Part shown: one piece after another, positions 56,825-64,000 of the stretch
How the letters are laid out: each line of letters begins with the position of its first letter
Position numbering within the stretch: position 1 is the first letter of the stretch
Assembly: GCA_002839375.1 (NCBI GenBank)
Contig: PGXY01000004.1
Span: forward strand, 115,612-179,611
Reading direction: 5' to 3'
DNA length: 64,000 nucleotides
Source of the DNA: Spirochaetae bacterium HGW-Spirochaetae-1
GTDB taxonomy: Bacteria; Spirochaetota; UBA4802; UBA5550
The notes under the pieces: model-generated
Database searches by the model: none
What the model was told of the DNA's origin: nothing
The model's input: the letters and a program-made list of their open reading frames with translations, nothing else
Position numbers and translations under genes: made by a program

Positions 56825-57979
56825 ATGAACACAGGAAAAATTTTTAATGCCCTGCGACAGGGAATTATTCCGCCCCCCAATGAAATACCAAAACCGCTGC
56901 TAAAGGCCGTTGCCTCGGCCATACACATGAGAGGTAAGATCTCCAATCTCACCTCTGTGGAGCGGACATTTTCCGCGCTTTTTCATCGTGAACCCGATCA
57001 CGTACCGGTTACACCGCTTCTGTGTTCAGCCGCACGGCAGATTAACGGCATATCCTTCCCTGACCTGTCTCTTGACGGTGAAAAGGCCGCTGATGTTTTC
57101 TATTCCGGATGGGAATTTGTGGGAGGTGATCTCATAGTCCTTATGCTTGACCTGTCAGTTGAGGCCGCGGATTTCGGCCAGGCCATGGAATATCCCGACA
57201 TGAGCACCGCGCGGCCCGATTATTCACGACCCGTAATAAAAAACAAAGACGGATACGGAAAACTGAAGCCCATCAAACTTTCGGAAGCACGGCGAATGCA
57301 GGAATTTCTCAAACTCTGCGAAATCATGGTAAGGCGCGTGGGACTGCGGGGCCTTGTGGGGGGATTTATATTCGGTCCTGCGGGAATACTGAGCATGCTT
57401 CGCGGCGCCGAGAATTTTTTCAAAGACTGTATGCTGTATCCGGAGGAAGTGCGCAGGGCCTGCGAGACGATAACCGGTGTGCTCATTGAATACGCCGAAG
57501 CGCAGTGTGATGCGGGGATTCCGGCGATCGCCATTGATACACTGTATGCCAGCCAGAGCGGTCTGCCAAAAAAGGTGTGGGAAGACATTGAGGGCCCCTT
57601 TGCCCGCGATATCAGCAACGCCATAAAGGCGAAGGGATGCATGGTGGGAGTACACAACTGCGGCCACGGACCCTATGCCGATGTGCAGCTGAAATGGATG
57701 GAGCCGGATGTACTGAGTATAGCCCATCTCCCCGATGATTGCGCGAATATAGTTGAATTAAAGGAGAAATACGGCAGGGATGTTACCATCATCGGATATA
57801 TTCCCACGCAACTCCTTATTCACGGAACTCCATCAGAGGTGATGGATGAATGCAGGCGTCAGATAGATGTTATGGCCAGGGGCGGCGGATATATACTGGC
57901 GCCGGGATGCGAATACCCGCCCAATATTCCCCTCACCAATGCTTTCGCCATGATGGAAGCGGCCAGACGTTTCGGCTGA
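56825..57979 (+). CDS. Uroporphyrinogen-decarboxylase-fold corrinoid methyltransferase (MtaA/CmuA-like)
   Basis: A 384-residue TIM-barrel protein. The Zn site of methylcobamide methyltransferases is present as H277-x-C279 (GVHNCGHGPYAD) and C362 (LAPGCEYPP). This argues for methyl transfer rather than uroporphyrinogen decarboxylation. It probably moves a methyl group between the corrinoid protein encoded next and an acceptor or donor. The start is 24 bases after the ferredoxin gene. A substrate-specific MtaB/MttB-type partner is not in the window. Confidence 0.88.
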   Translation: MNTGKIFNALRQGIIPPPNEIPKPLLKAVASAIHMRGKISNLTSVERTFSALFHREPDHVPVTPLLCSAARQINGISFPDLSLDGEKAADVFYSGWEFVGGDLIVLMLDLSVEAADFGQAMEYPDMSTARPDYSRPVIKNKDGYGKLKPIKLSEARRMQEFLKLCEIMVRRVGLRGLVGGFIFGPAGILSMLRGAENFFKDCMLYPEEVRRACETITGVLIEYAEAQCDAGIPAIAIDTLYASQSGLPKKVWEDIEGPFARDISNAIKAKGCMVGVHNCGHGPYADVQLKWMEPDVLSIAHLPDDCANIVELKEKYGRDVTIIGYIPTQLLIHGTPSEVMDECRRQIDVMARGGGYILAPGCEYPPNIPLTNAFAMMEAARRFG

Positions 57980-58016
57980 AACATATAAAATTTGACAGGA
58001 ATGATGGTTCCATACC

Positions 58017-58649
58017 ATGAAAAAAAGTGAGTACATAACAATTCTTGAAAAAGCGGTCCTGGACGGCAACGAAGCGGAAATACGTGATATTCTGAACAAA
58101 AAAGACATATCTTCCGCGGGCGAAAAAAATGTTATTGCTGCGCTATCCGGCGGTATTGAGAAAGCACGGCTCAATTTTCGTAATGGAGTCATATCCATCC
58201 CTGAATTTCTCCTGTGTATTGACGCTTTTAAAGCAGGGGCATCCCTTGTTAAAAAAAGTGTACGCGGAAACAGGGGGATTCCCGTATTTATCGGCGTGGT
58301 GGAGGGTGACGTCCATGACCTCGGTAAGAATATTGTGGCGGCAGTACTGAGTTCTTCAGGATATACAGTTACTGACATGGGCAAAAACGTAACCAGGGAA
58401 AAGGTCCGCAGTTGTATCACCGGGAAAAAAAAGGCGGTTGTTGCCCTGTCCTCGATGATGTCTACATCTCTGGCCCCCATGAAAGACATTATCACATGGC
58501 TTGGAGAGACGCAACCGGGGATCAGAATCATTGTGGGCGGAGCGTCGCTTGATCACAATATTGCCAAAACCCTGGGCGCCCATGGTTACGCGGATAGCGC
58601 CGTGACCGCGCCGGATGAACTGAAACGGATACTGGCAACACTCACTTGA
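58017..58649 (+). CDS. Corrinoid (B12-binding) methyl carrier protein
   Basis: A 210-residue protein of MtaC/MtbC type. The helical cap is residues 1-85, then a Rossmann-like B12 domain with the base-off signature D98-x-H100-x-x-G103 in VEGDVHDLGKNIV. GYTVTDMGKNVT, ALSSMMSTSLAPMKD and IIVGGAS complete the pattern. H100 should coordinate cobalt. It carries methyl groups between methyltransferases; the neighbouring MtaA/CmuA-like enzyme is the likely partner. Confidence 0.94.
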   Translation: MKKSEYITILEKAVLDGNEAEIRDILNKKDISSAGEKNVIAALSGGIEKARLNFRNGVISIPEFLLCIDAFKAGASLVKKSVRGNRGIPVFIGVVEGDVHDLGKNIVAAVLSSSGYTVTDMGKNVTREKVRSCITGKKKAVVALSSMMSTSLAPMKDIITWLGETQPGIRIIVGGASLDHNIAKTLGAHGYADSAVTAPDELKRILATLT

Positions 58650-58653
58650 AACA

Positions 58654-59367
58654 ATGAAAACATATACATACACGGCACAATTTACAGCACCGCATCCCGA
58701 CAAACTGGTACCGGCAATCCTTGTGCAGGGAGGATTTAAAACTCCTGAACAGGCAAATGACGCGATGCACCGAAAAGCGGAAGAAATGGCCCGACGCGTA
58801 TTGTCACTGCCCGCCCCCCGATCAATTATAAGTCAGCACCCCTTTGTGAGTAGCGGGAATGGTGTTCTGAAAGTTTCCTCCGCGGTGCTCAAAAGCGCAA
58901 AACTATATCACCTCACGCAGCACTATGAAAGCCCGGCGGGGATAAGCGTATTCGTGGCAACACTGGGACATGGCTTCGACAGAGAAATGAAAAAGATCAT
59001 GGAGGGTTCAATGCTTGAGTCCCTGTTTCTTGACGCAGCAGGGTCGGTTCTTATTGAGCACTATGTTGGCCTGATAGAGGAAGAGGTAAAGCGCCGTTTC
59101 GCCACGGAGGGACTTGAGGCCTCGCTTCGCTTCAGCCCGGGATACTGCGACTGGGAAACAGGCCAAGGCCAAAAGGCCCTTTTTTCGCTCATCGACGCCG
59201 AATCAATCGGCGTGAAAATCAATGAGTACGGCATGATGACTCCCATAAAATCGGTATCCGGTATCATACTGGGCGCGGGACGGATATCCCACAGGACCCC
59301 ATGCCCGTACTGCGGCAAACAGGACTGTCCTCACCGAAGGGAATCCCGCAGCGATACTGTGGTATGA
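58654..59367 (+). CDS. MetH-activation-domain-like protein
   Basis: A 237-residue protein resembling the SAM-binding reactivation domain of cobalamin-dependent methionine synthase. Visible are the LGHGFDREMKKIM region, a long helix and RFSPGYCDWETGQGQKALFS, the hallmark RxxPGY segment. The C-terminus has CPYCGKQDCPHRR, a possible metal or Fe-S site. It starts four bases after the corrinoid gene. Such stand-alone proteins occur in corrinoid methyltransferase operons, where they may help reductive methylation. No strong ribosome site is visible. Confidence 0.85.
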   Translation: MKTYTYTAQFTAPHPDKLVPAILVQGGFKTPEQANDAMHRKAEEMARRVLSLPAPRSIISQHPFVSSGNGVLKVSSAVLKSAKLYHLTQHYESPAGISVFVATLGHGFDREMKKIMEGSMLESLFLDAAGSVLIEHYVGLIEEEVKRRFATEGLEASLRFSPGYCDWETGQGQKALFSLIDAESIGVKINEYGMMTPIKSVSGIILGAGRISHRTPCPYCGKQDCPHRRESRSDTVV

Positions 59368-59417
59368 TTACAAAAATTCAATAATTATATTTATTTATGT
59401 ATTTTTTAAATTCTTCA

Positions 59418-60482
59418 TCACCGGGGCACATGCCGGTCAAAGAAGACAGCTTCGACTCCGTTCCATTCATTAATCAGATCCGACCTTTTCTCATTGAGGG
59501 CTTTCACCGTACTGTTATATTTTTTGACTGCTTCATTCACTTCATTTACTTTAGCGTTATAGAGATCAACATCCTCCCTGGTCCTCTCGTCTTCTTTCTT
59601 CAATTCATAGGCTTTTTTAAGTTTTTCAAAGGCTTCCTGTTTCATGAGAAAGTCCAGCATAACCGGCATCTTTTCCATGGACTCCGCAGAATAAAAGGAG
59701 AGAAGCTTCTGACATATTATTTTCAGGGAGTTGTCGTTTTTAAATGGCTTGATATTTTTAAGCGCTTTCAATCCTTCCTGGCTGTATTTCTGCAGGGTGA
59801 GTCTATTCTGTTCAATCTTGCTTATGTCGTTGTGCGAAACGGCATCGAGAAGATAGAGTTCCTGTTTGTGTGATTTAAAAAAGATAAGGTAGACCGAGTC
59901 ATGGTAGTTTGTCACCCTCCCGGCCTCCCTCAGGTTCTTCACCGTCTCTGATTCATCGAAGATAAGGTCTATGTTATACAGCGCGGCATACTCTTTCTGC
60001 TTGAGTTCCATTTCGTTGGCAATAGCTGAAAACTTTTCATTAGCCTTCTCCTTTGCTGCTAGATAGGCCTCCATCAGGTCATAGGACTGTTCGGCAATCT
60101 CTTCCATGTTGACCAGTTTGCCATAGTCCTCCTCCATGATATACAACAGTGAATTGACATAATCGGAAAAGGCCTTTTTCAGTATTGTATCATTGTTATA
60201 GGGCTTTATCTCCTTAATGAACTCCACCAGCTTCTTAATTCGCATGATAACAGCCCTGCGTTCCCCCTCAATGGCCTTTGCGTCATTGCTATGGGCTCCC
60301 AGCTTTATGAAATTCCATATTGCATCCTGGATTTCACCGATTTCACCGGTATATGACTCAAGATAGACCACTGACGGGCTTTTCCCGGCCTCCTGGTCAG
60401 ATGCGGGTTCGCTTCCCGCGTGGATTGTGGAAAATGCAAGGATCACGCTCATAATACAAAAATAGTTCATTAGTTTTCTCAT
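59418..60482 (-). CDS. Secreted helical protein, possibly LIC11966-like surface protein
   Basis: A 354-residue protein. A signal peptide (YFCIMSVILAFSTIHAGS) precedes an almost wholly alpha-helical region. A long charged coiled coil spans residues 290-345 (KKAYELKKEDERTREDVDLY). It resembles in length and make-up the LIC11966 family of Leptospira surface proteins; this is recalled, not verified. It lies five bases downstream of the Prc-type protease gene and is probably cotranscribed, so it could be a substrate or partner. Confidence 0.65.
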   Translation of the reverse strand: MRKLMNYFCIMSVILAFSTIHAGSEPASDQEAGKSPSVVYLESYTGEIGEIQDAIWNFIKLGAHSNDAKAIEGERRAVIMRIKKLVEFIKEIKPYNNDTILKKAFSDYVNSLLYIMEEDYGKLVNMEEIAEQSYDLMEAYLAAKEKANEKFSAIANEMELKQKEYAALYNIDLIFDESETVKNLREAGRVTNYHDSVYLIFFKSHKQELYLLDAVSHNDISKIEQNRLTLQKYSQEGLKALKNIKPFKNDNSLKIICQKLLSFYSAESMEKMPVMLDFLMKQEAFEKLKKAYELKKEDERTREDVDLYNAKVNEVNEAVKKYNSTVKALNEKRSDLINEWNGVEAVFFDRHVPR

Positions 60483-60487
60483 GGTTT

Positions 60488-62581
60488 TTACCTTCCCCTG
60501 AAAAGCGGTATATAGTCTTTCATTACCGAATACGCTTCTTCAATATAAACGTCCCTTCCTATGTCTATGCGTAGCTCGTCACTCATTTCCTTCCTGTACG
60601 GGTCCATGCTGCACAGGGGAGCGTCGCTGGAATTATTATCAACTGCATAAAGAAGAGATTTTTTATATACACGGGTATCGGCAGCCCGGATTATTTCCAT
60701 TCGCATATTCATATGCTTCCGGAAGGCTTCAGGCGTGAGCGGGATATTGTCGTGGTCGTAAACGTAACGCCTCATGCGCTCGCTGAGTACGGCCAATTCT
60801 TTCAAACGGGTGCCTGCCCCTGTCCGGGCCCGGCTTCGTTGAACCAGGAAACTCAGTGGAAGACTCCCCTTCCTGTCGATGACCGGTTCCCGGTCGTACT
60901 TCAGCGGCGATACGGAGAGTACATCCTTCCGGTCCCGGTCCGGCACGGCGCCATGGATATCGGGAAGAGTGATATGCGGTGCCACACCCCTGTTATGGTG
61001 GGATGACAGGTGCAGGTCGTAATACAGGTTCGTGGTGATCCTCATATAATCCAATCCAGGGACATATCCCGGAACCCTATCCTTATCATCCCCATCGGCA
61101 AGCGGCAGTATCATCTGTGAAGTAGCCTTGCCGTATGTTGGGCTGCCGATGATCACGGCCCTGTTGTAATCCTTCATTGCTGCTGCAAAGAACTCCGACG
61201 CTGAGGCGCTGTATCTGTTGACCATGACAACCAGCGGCCCGGTGTACACGGTCCCCCTGACATGGTCCTTTATGACAAAGGGTTTATCCTTCCTTGAAGA
61301 TGCGATGCATATGGGCCCTTCATCAATGAAGAGACCGGCAAGCTGAATGGCTTCATACAGCGAACCCCCGCTGTTGCCCCTGAGATCAAGAATCATCCCT
61401 TCAATACCGTCCCGTTTCAGTTTCAGTATTTCCCTGGCCACATCACTGGCGCAGGCCGGTGCTCCCTGCGTGTCCCATTCAGTATAAAAGGATGGAAGAT
61501 AGATGTACCCGACCTTTTTTTCTCCCTTGAGAACATAGCTGGTAACAATGTTGTCCTCGTTGACCAGTTTTTCCTTCGCCAGGGGTACCTGTACAAGGGA
61601 GCCTCCCTGCTTTTCCACGGTGAGCATGATTTTCATTACGGAAGCATCACCAAATATTTTATAAATATCCGAAAGACTTCTGTCCCTGACCTGCACCGGT
61701 TCATCCTTGCCGGGAATCTTTGTTATCGCCACCACAATGTCGTCCCTGTTAAGCCTTCCCGATCTCCACGCCGGTCCTCCCGGCACCAGGCTGTTTATCC
61801 TCAACTCACCGGTTATGCTTCTCTTAAGATTGATGCCGAAGGACATCCTTGTGGCGGAAAGGTTCTGGCGTAACCTGTCCATTTCCACGGAGGAAAGATA
61901 GGAACTGTGAGTGTCATATACCGACGCCACGGCATTCAGATACTGGGATGTGACGGCATTTTCAAATCCGTCGGGGTGCCTGAGAATGTTGATGATGATA
62001 TTCTTTTCCTGCTCATACACGGAACCCCTGATGCTTTCTTCCATTTCATGGAACCTTTTCTCGTAGCCCACGGTGAGATTATTGTCACGATACTCATGGT
62101 AGAAACGGTCCAGCATCCGGTATTTCAGGAATTTTCTCCACCGATCTTCAAGTTCATTCCTGTCCCTGCAGTAACTCTTTCCGGTGAAGGATATTTCTTC
62201 ATCAATCCCGTAATTAAAACCCTTCTTCATTATTTTTTCGATTATGCTCAACGCATCATTCAGGCGGGCCTTGTAAAGATCGCATGTCTTTTTCACAAAG
62301 GGGGCCGAATCACCCTTTCCCGGAAGGGAGAGGTCCAGACCCGTCTCCATGAGAGCCTTCAGGTCATTTTCGGTAAAGTAGTACTTATCGGGGTCCAGGC
62401 CTTTCAGGAACCCGGTCTTGATTTCCTTTACCCGGTCCTCACCCAGGGGAATGTCCCGGTAGTGATACTTTTTCAGCATACCAATCATTGCGTCCGTTTT
62501 CCGGTTTACATCACCGGTGGCCGCACAGCCCGACAGGGCAATAATCAGGGAAAGAAGGAGAAATGACGAGCTTCTGAACAT
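60488..62581 (-). CDS. Tail-specific (C-terminal processing) protease, Prc type, lipoprotein
   Basis: A 697-residue S41A serine protease. The signal peptide ends in the lipobox LIIALSGC. A helical N-terminal Prc region (residues 25-225) contains GLDPDKYYFTENDLKALM. A PDZ domain follows (SLVPGGPAWRSGRLNRDDIV), then the catalytic core with the Ser motif SASASE at 458-463 and Lys in TYGKATSQMILPL. A Prc-type C-terminal domain ends the protein. Its role is periplasmic processing of envelope proteins. Length matches Prc (about 680) rather than CtpA (about 450). Confidence 0.94.
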   Translation of the reverse strand: MFRSSSFLLLSLIIALSGCAATGDVNRKTDAMIGMLKKYHYRDIPLGEDRVKEIKTGFLKGLDPDKYYFTENDLKALMETGLDLSLPGKGDSAPFVKKTCDLYKARLNDALSIIEKIMKKGFNYGIDEEISFTGKSYCRDRNELEDRWRKFLKYRMLDRFYHEYRDNNLTVGYEKRFHEMEESIRGSVYEQEKNIIINILRHPDGFENAVTSQYLNAVASVYDTHSSYLSSVEMDRLRQNLSATRMSFGINLKRSITGELRINSLVPGGPAWRSGRLNRDDIVVAITKIPGKDEPVQVRDRSLSDIYKIFGDASVMKIMLTVEKQGGSLVQVPLAKEKLVNEDNIVTSYVLKGEKKVGYIYLPSFYTEWDTQGAPACASDVAREILKLKRDGIEGMILDLRGNSGGSLYEAIQLAGLFIDEGPICIASSRKDKPFVIKDHVRGTVYTGPLVVMVNRYSASASEFFAAAMKDYNRAVIIGSPTYGKATSQMILPLADGDDKDRVPGYVPGLDYMRITTNLYYDLHLSSHHNRGVAPHITLPDIHGAVPDRDRKDVLSVSPLKYDREPVIDRKGSLPLSFLVQRSRARTGAGTRLKELAVLSERMRRYVYDHDNIPLTPEAFRKHMNMRMEIIRAADTRVYKKSLLYAVDNNSSDAPLCSMDPYRKEMSDELRIDIGRDVYIEEAYSVMKDYIPLFRGR

Positions 62582-63138
62582 AACCGGTACACCACTATCC
62601 TGCTGTTGTTATATATACCGGGACCCTGGGGTACAAAAGACCGAAACCCATAATAATGGGTCCTCTGTCCCGGATCCGCAACACTATGGTGTTTAACTAT
62701 CAGATAACGCTTCATAAAGGCAAGAAGTTTTCCTGCAAGAAGGGGTTGAATATCCCCCCCTGTTTCACAAACAGCAGCAGTAACCGTTATATTTGAAATT
62801 CGGGAATTTCCGCCGCTAGAAACCGGTTGATGGGACACAAAACGTCTCATCTGAACCCGTTCCTGAATGTTTTAGTTTTTTGAAAAAATAACTTATCTGT
62901 TTAACGTCAGAGGTGTAGGGGGGAAGTTTTTGCTGCCGCCGGATCGGGTTTATTACCGATTCCGAACTGTTTATTACTCAAACTGAACTGTTCATTGCAT
63001 TGATGTTGCTTTAAGGATGTGTGTTTGTATTAATTAGCAATAAGTCTTGTTCTGTAACATGTATTTATATTACAGTTAAACTCCAGCCAAAATTTTATTT
63101 TATGGTGTCTTTCTGACGCTAAATAGAGGTATTCAATC
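62582..63138. other. Intergenic region between protease and Ig-repeat lipoprotein
   Basis: About 560 bases. It contains a small perfect hairpin ACCCATAATAATGGGT (62646-62661) and a full-headed repeat copy (62801-62889). An open plus-strand stretch (about 62610-62790) could be a degraded gene but shows no recognisable family. No intact gene. Confidence 0.35.
62801..62889 (+). repeat. Dispersed repeat, copy 11
   Basis: CGGGAATTTCCGCCGCTAGA, then AACCGGTTGATGGGACACAA, AACGTCTCATCTGAACCCGT, TCCTGAATG and a TTGAAAAAATA tail. Its middle matches the end of copy 6, which helps define the repeat interior. Confidence 0.78.
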
Positions 63139-64000
63139 ATGAAAGCAATTATGTATTTATTTTTTTTATCAATTATAATCACTTCCTGTTCTATCGATAA
63201 TAGTGATCCTCCGGATGCAATGCCTCCATCTCTTGTGATATCTTCAGCAGCAGGAGCAACAACTGCAAATTTTCCAATACCAGTAACCTTTACCTTCAGT
63301 GAAACTGTAACAGGTTTTAGTGTCGATGATATTTCAGTAACCAACGCAGCTATCAATGATTTTATTTCTGTCAATGGGGCCACTTATACTGCAAATCTCT
63401 ATCCGGATACAGACCCTGCTTCAGTAACAGTAAATGTAGCGGAAGCCATAGCTCAGGACAATGCCAGCAACGATAATACAGCCGCTTCTGAATTTTCAAT
63501 AGAATATGACGGCAGTGATTTAACTTTAACAATCACATCGTCAGAAACAAGCCCGTCAAATGCCGGAGTAATTCCCCTGATAATAACATTCAGTGAAGAG
63601 GTTATCGGATTTACTGCAGATGATATTATTGTTTCTAATTGCACCAGGGGAATATTAAACACATCAGATAACATAGAATTTACAATGGATGTTACCCCTT
63701 CGGCTGATGGGGAAATTACTATTGATGTAAATAGTTCAATAGCATCAGATGCTTTAACAGAATTAAAGTCAAATAATGCTTCTTTACAATTTAGCTTGGA
63801 GTCAGATAGATCGGCACCTCAAAAAGATGATATTACATTTTGGGACAATCTGACTAATGGCTATACAACAGACTCATCTGCAATTCTTGATATTGATGAA
63901 ACAGATTTTTCTGAATATAAATATAAAGTGGACAATGATACAGTATGGTCTACTTCGAATGATATTAATACCGATATAACAGTATCAGAAGATGGTATAC
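63139..64000 (+). CDS. Lipoprotein with bacterial Ig-like repeats (3' end outside window)
   Basis: 287 codons are visible, open at the right edge. A signal peptide ends in the lipobox SIIITSC (about Cys 14). Two Ig-like units follow, each with the pattern ITFSExVxGFxxDDIxVxN (FTFSETVTGFSVDDISVTNA; then ITFSEEVIGFTADDIIVSN) and ending in xxxASxxxNxAS. A third region (from about residue 230) differs. Such repeats are common in large spirochaetal surface proteins. It starts behind AGAGGT. Confidence 0.78.
   Translation, partial: MKAIMYLFFLSIIITSCSIDNSDPPDAMPPSLVISSAAGATTANFPIPVTFTFSETVTGFSVDDISVTNAAINDFISVNGATYTANLYPDTDPASVTVNVAEAIAQDNASNDNTAASEFSIEYDGSDLTLTITSSETSPSNAGVIPLIITFSEEVIGFTADDIIVSNCTRGILNTSDNIEFTMDVTPSADGEITIDVNSSIASDALTELKSNNASLQFSLESDRSAPQKDDITFWDNLTNGYTTDSSAILDIDETDFSEYKYKVDNDTVWSTSNDINTDITVSEDGI

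Noticed and set aside
56825-57979. Annotation as uroporphyrinogen decarboxylase (hemE)
   Set aside because: The His-x-Cys and distal Cys zinc ligands and the adjacent corrinoid gene indicate a corrinoid methyltransferase instead.
62545-62850. Minus-strand 101-residue frame upstream of the protease
   Set aside because: It overlaps the protease start and a repeat copy, has no ribosome site and no protein-like conservation pattern.

Overview
This window reads as chromosomal DNA of a spirochaete-like bacterium, most likely from or near the Leptospirales. That is an inference from style: many lipoproteins with loose spirochaetal lipoboxes, 7TM-type receptors, cyclic-nucleotide-binding fusion proteins, and proteins recalling Leptospira-specific families. 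No rRNA or tRNA was found, so the taxonomy is not proven. Most genes are of moderate GC. One hemerythrin gene and its flanks are clearly AT-rich.

Left part (1-28 kb): housekeeping and signalling genes. It opens with a truncated NAD kinase, then a nitroreductase, an HD-GYP/GAF c-di-GMP phosphodiesterase, an inositol-monophosphatase-like enzyme and a beta-barrel protein. The conserved rpmH-rnpA-yidD-yidC-jag-mnmE cluster follows on the minus strand, but dnaA is not beside rpmH. Next come a STAS protein, two multidomain cyclic-nucleotide-binding proteins (one fused to a GH15-like glycosidase domain, one to a metallo-beta-lactamase fold), a CAP-domain protein, a GDPD, carB, an acyl-CoA synthetase and an overlapping HEAT-repeat/Hsp70 pair.

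Middle (28-41 kb): an accessory region. A SpoIIE-type phosphatase and a 7TM-DISM adenylyl cyclase stand before a stretch full of gene remnants, an AT-rich bacteriohemerythrin gene beside an attC-like site, an MFS symporter, an MCP, a broken GGDEF gene and a ParE/Phd toxin-antitoxin pair. A dispersed repeat of about 30-220 bp, every copy in the same orientation, runs from 29 kb to 63 kb. It often abuts truncated genes or the 3' ends of minus-strand genes. I regard it as the most interesting structure here.

Right part (41-64 kb): an aminotransferase, a membrane-bound AraC-type regulator and a possible CAT-fold acyltransferase. Then comes a TetR-controlled lipid-type operon (epimerase, 3-ketosphinganine-reductase-like SDR, second SDR, small membrane protein, penicillin-acylase-family lipoprotein) with a perfect palindromic operator before tetR. 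After more repeats and a formylglycine-generating-enzyme-like lipoprotein come a 7TM-PAS-LuxR regulator and a corrinoid methyltransferase operon (ferredoxin protein, MtaA/CmuA-like methyltransferase, corrinoid protein, MetH-activation-like protein). The window ends with a secreted helical protein, a Prc-type protease and the start of an Ig-like-repeat lipoprotein.
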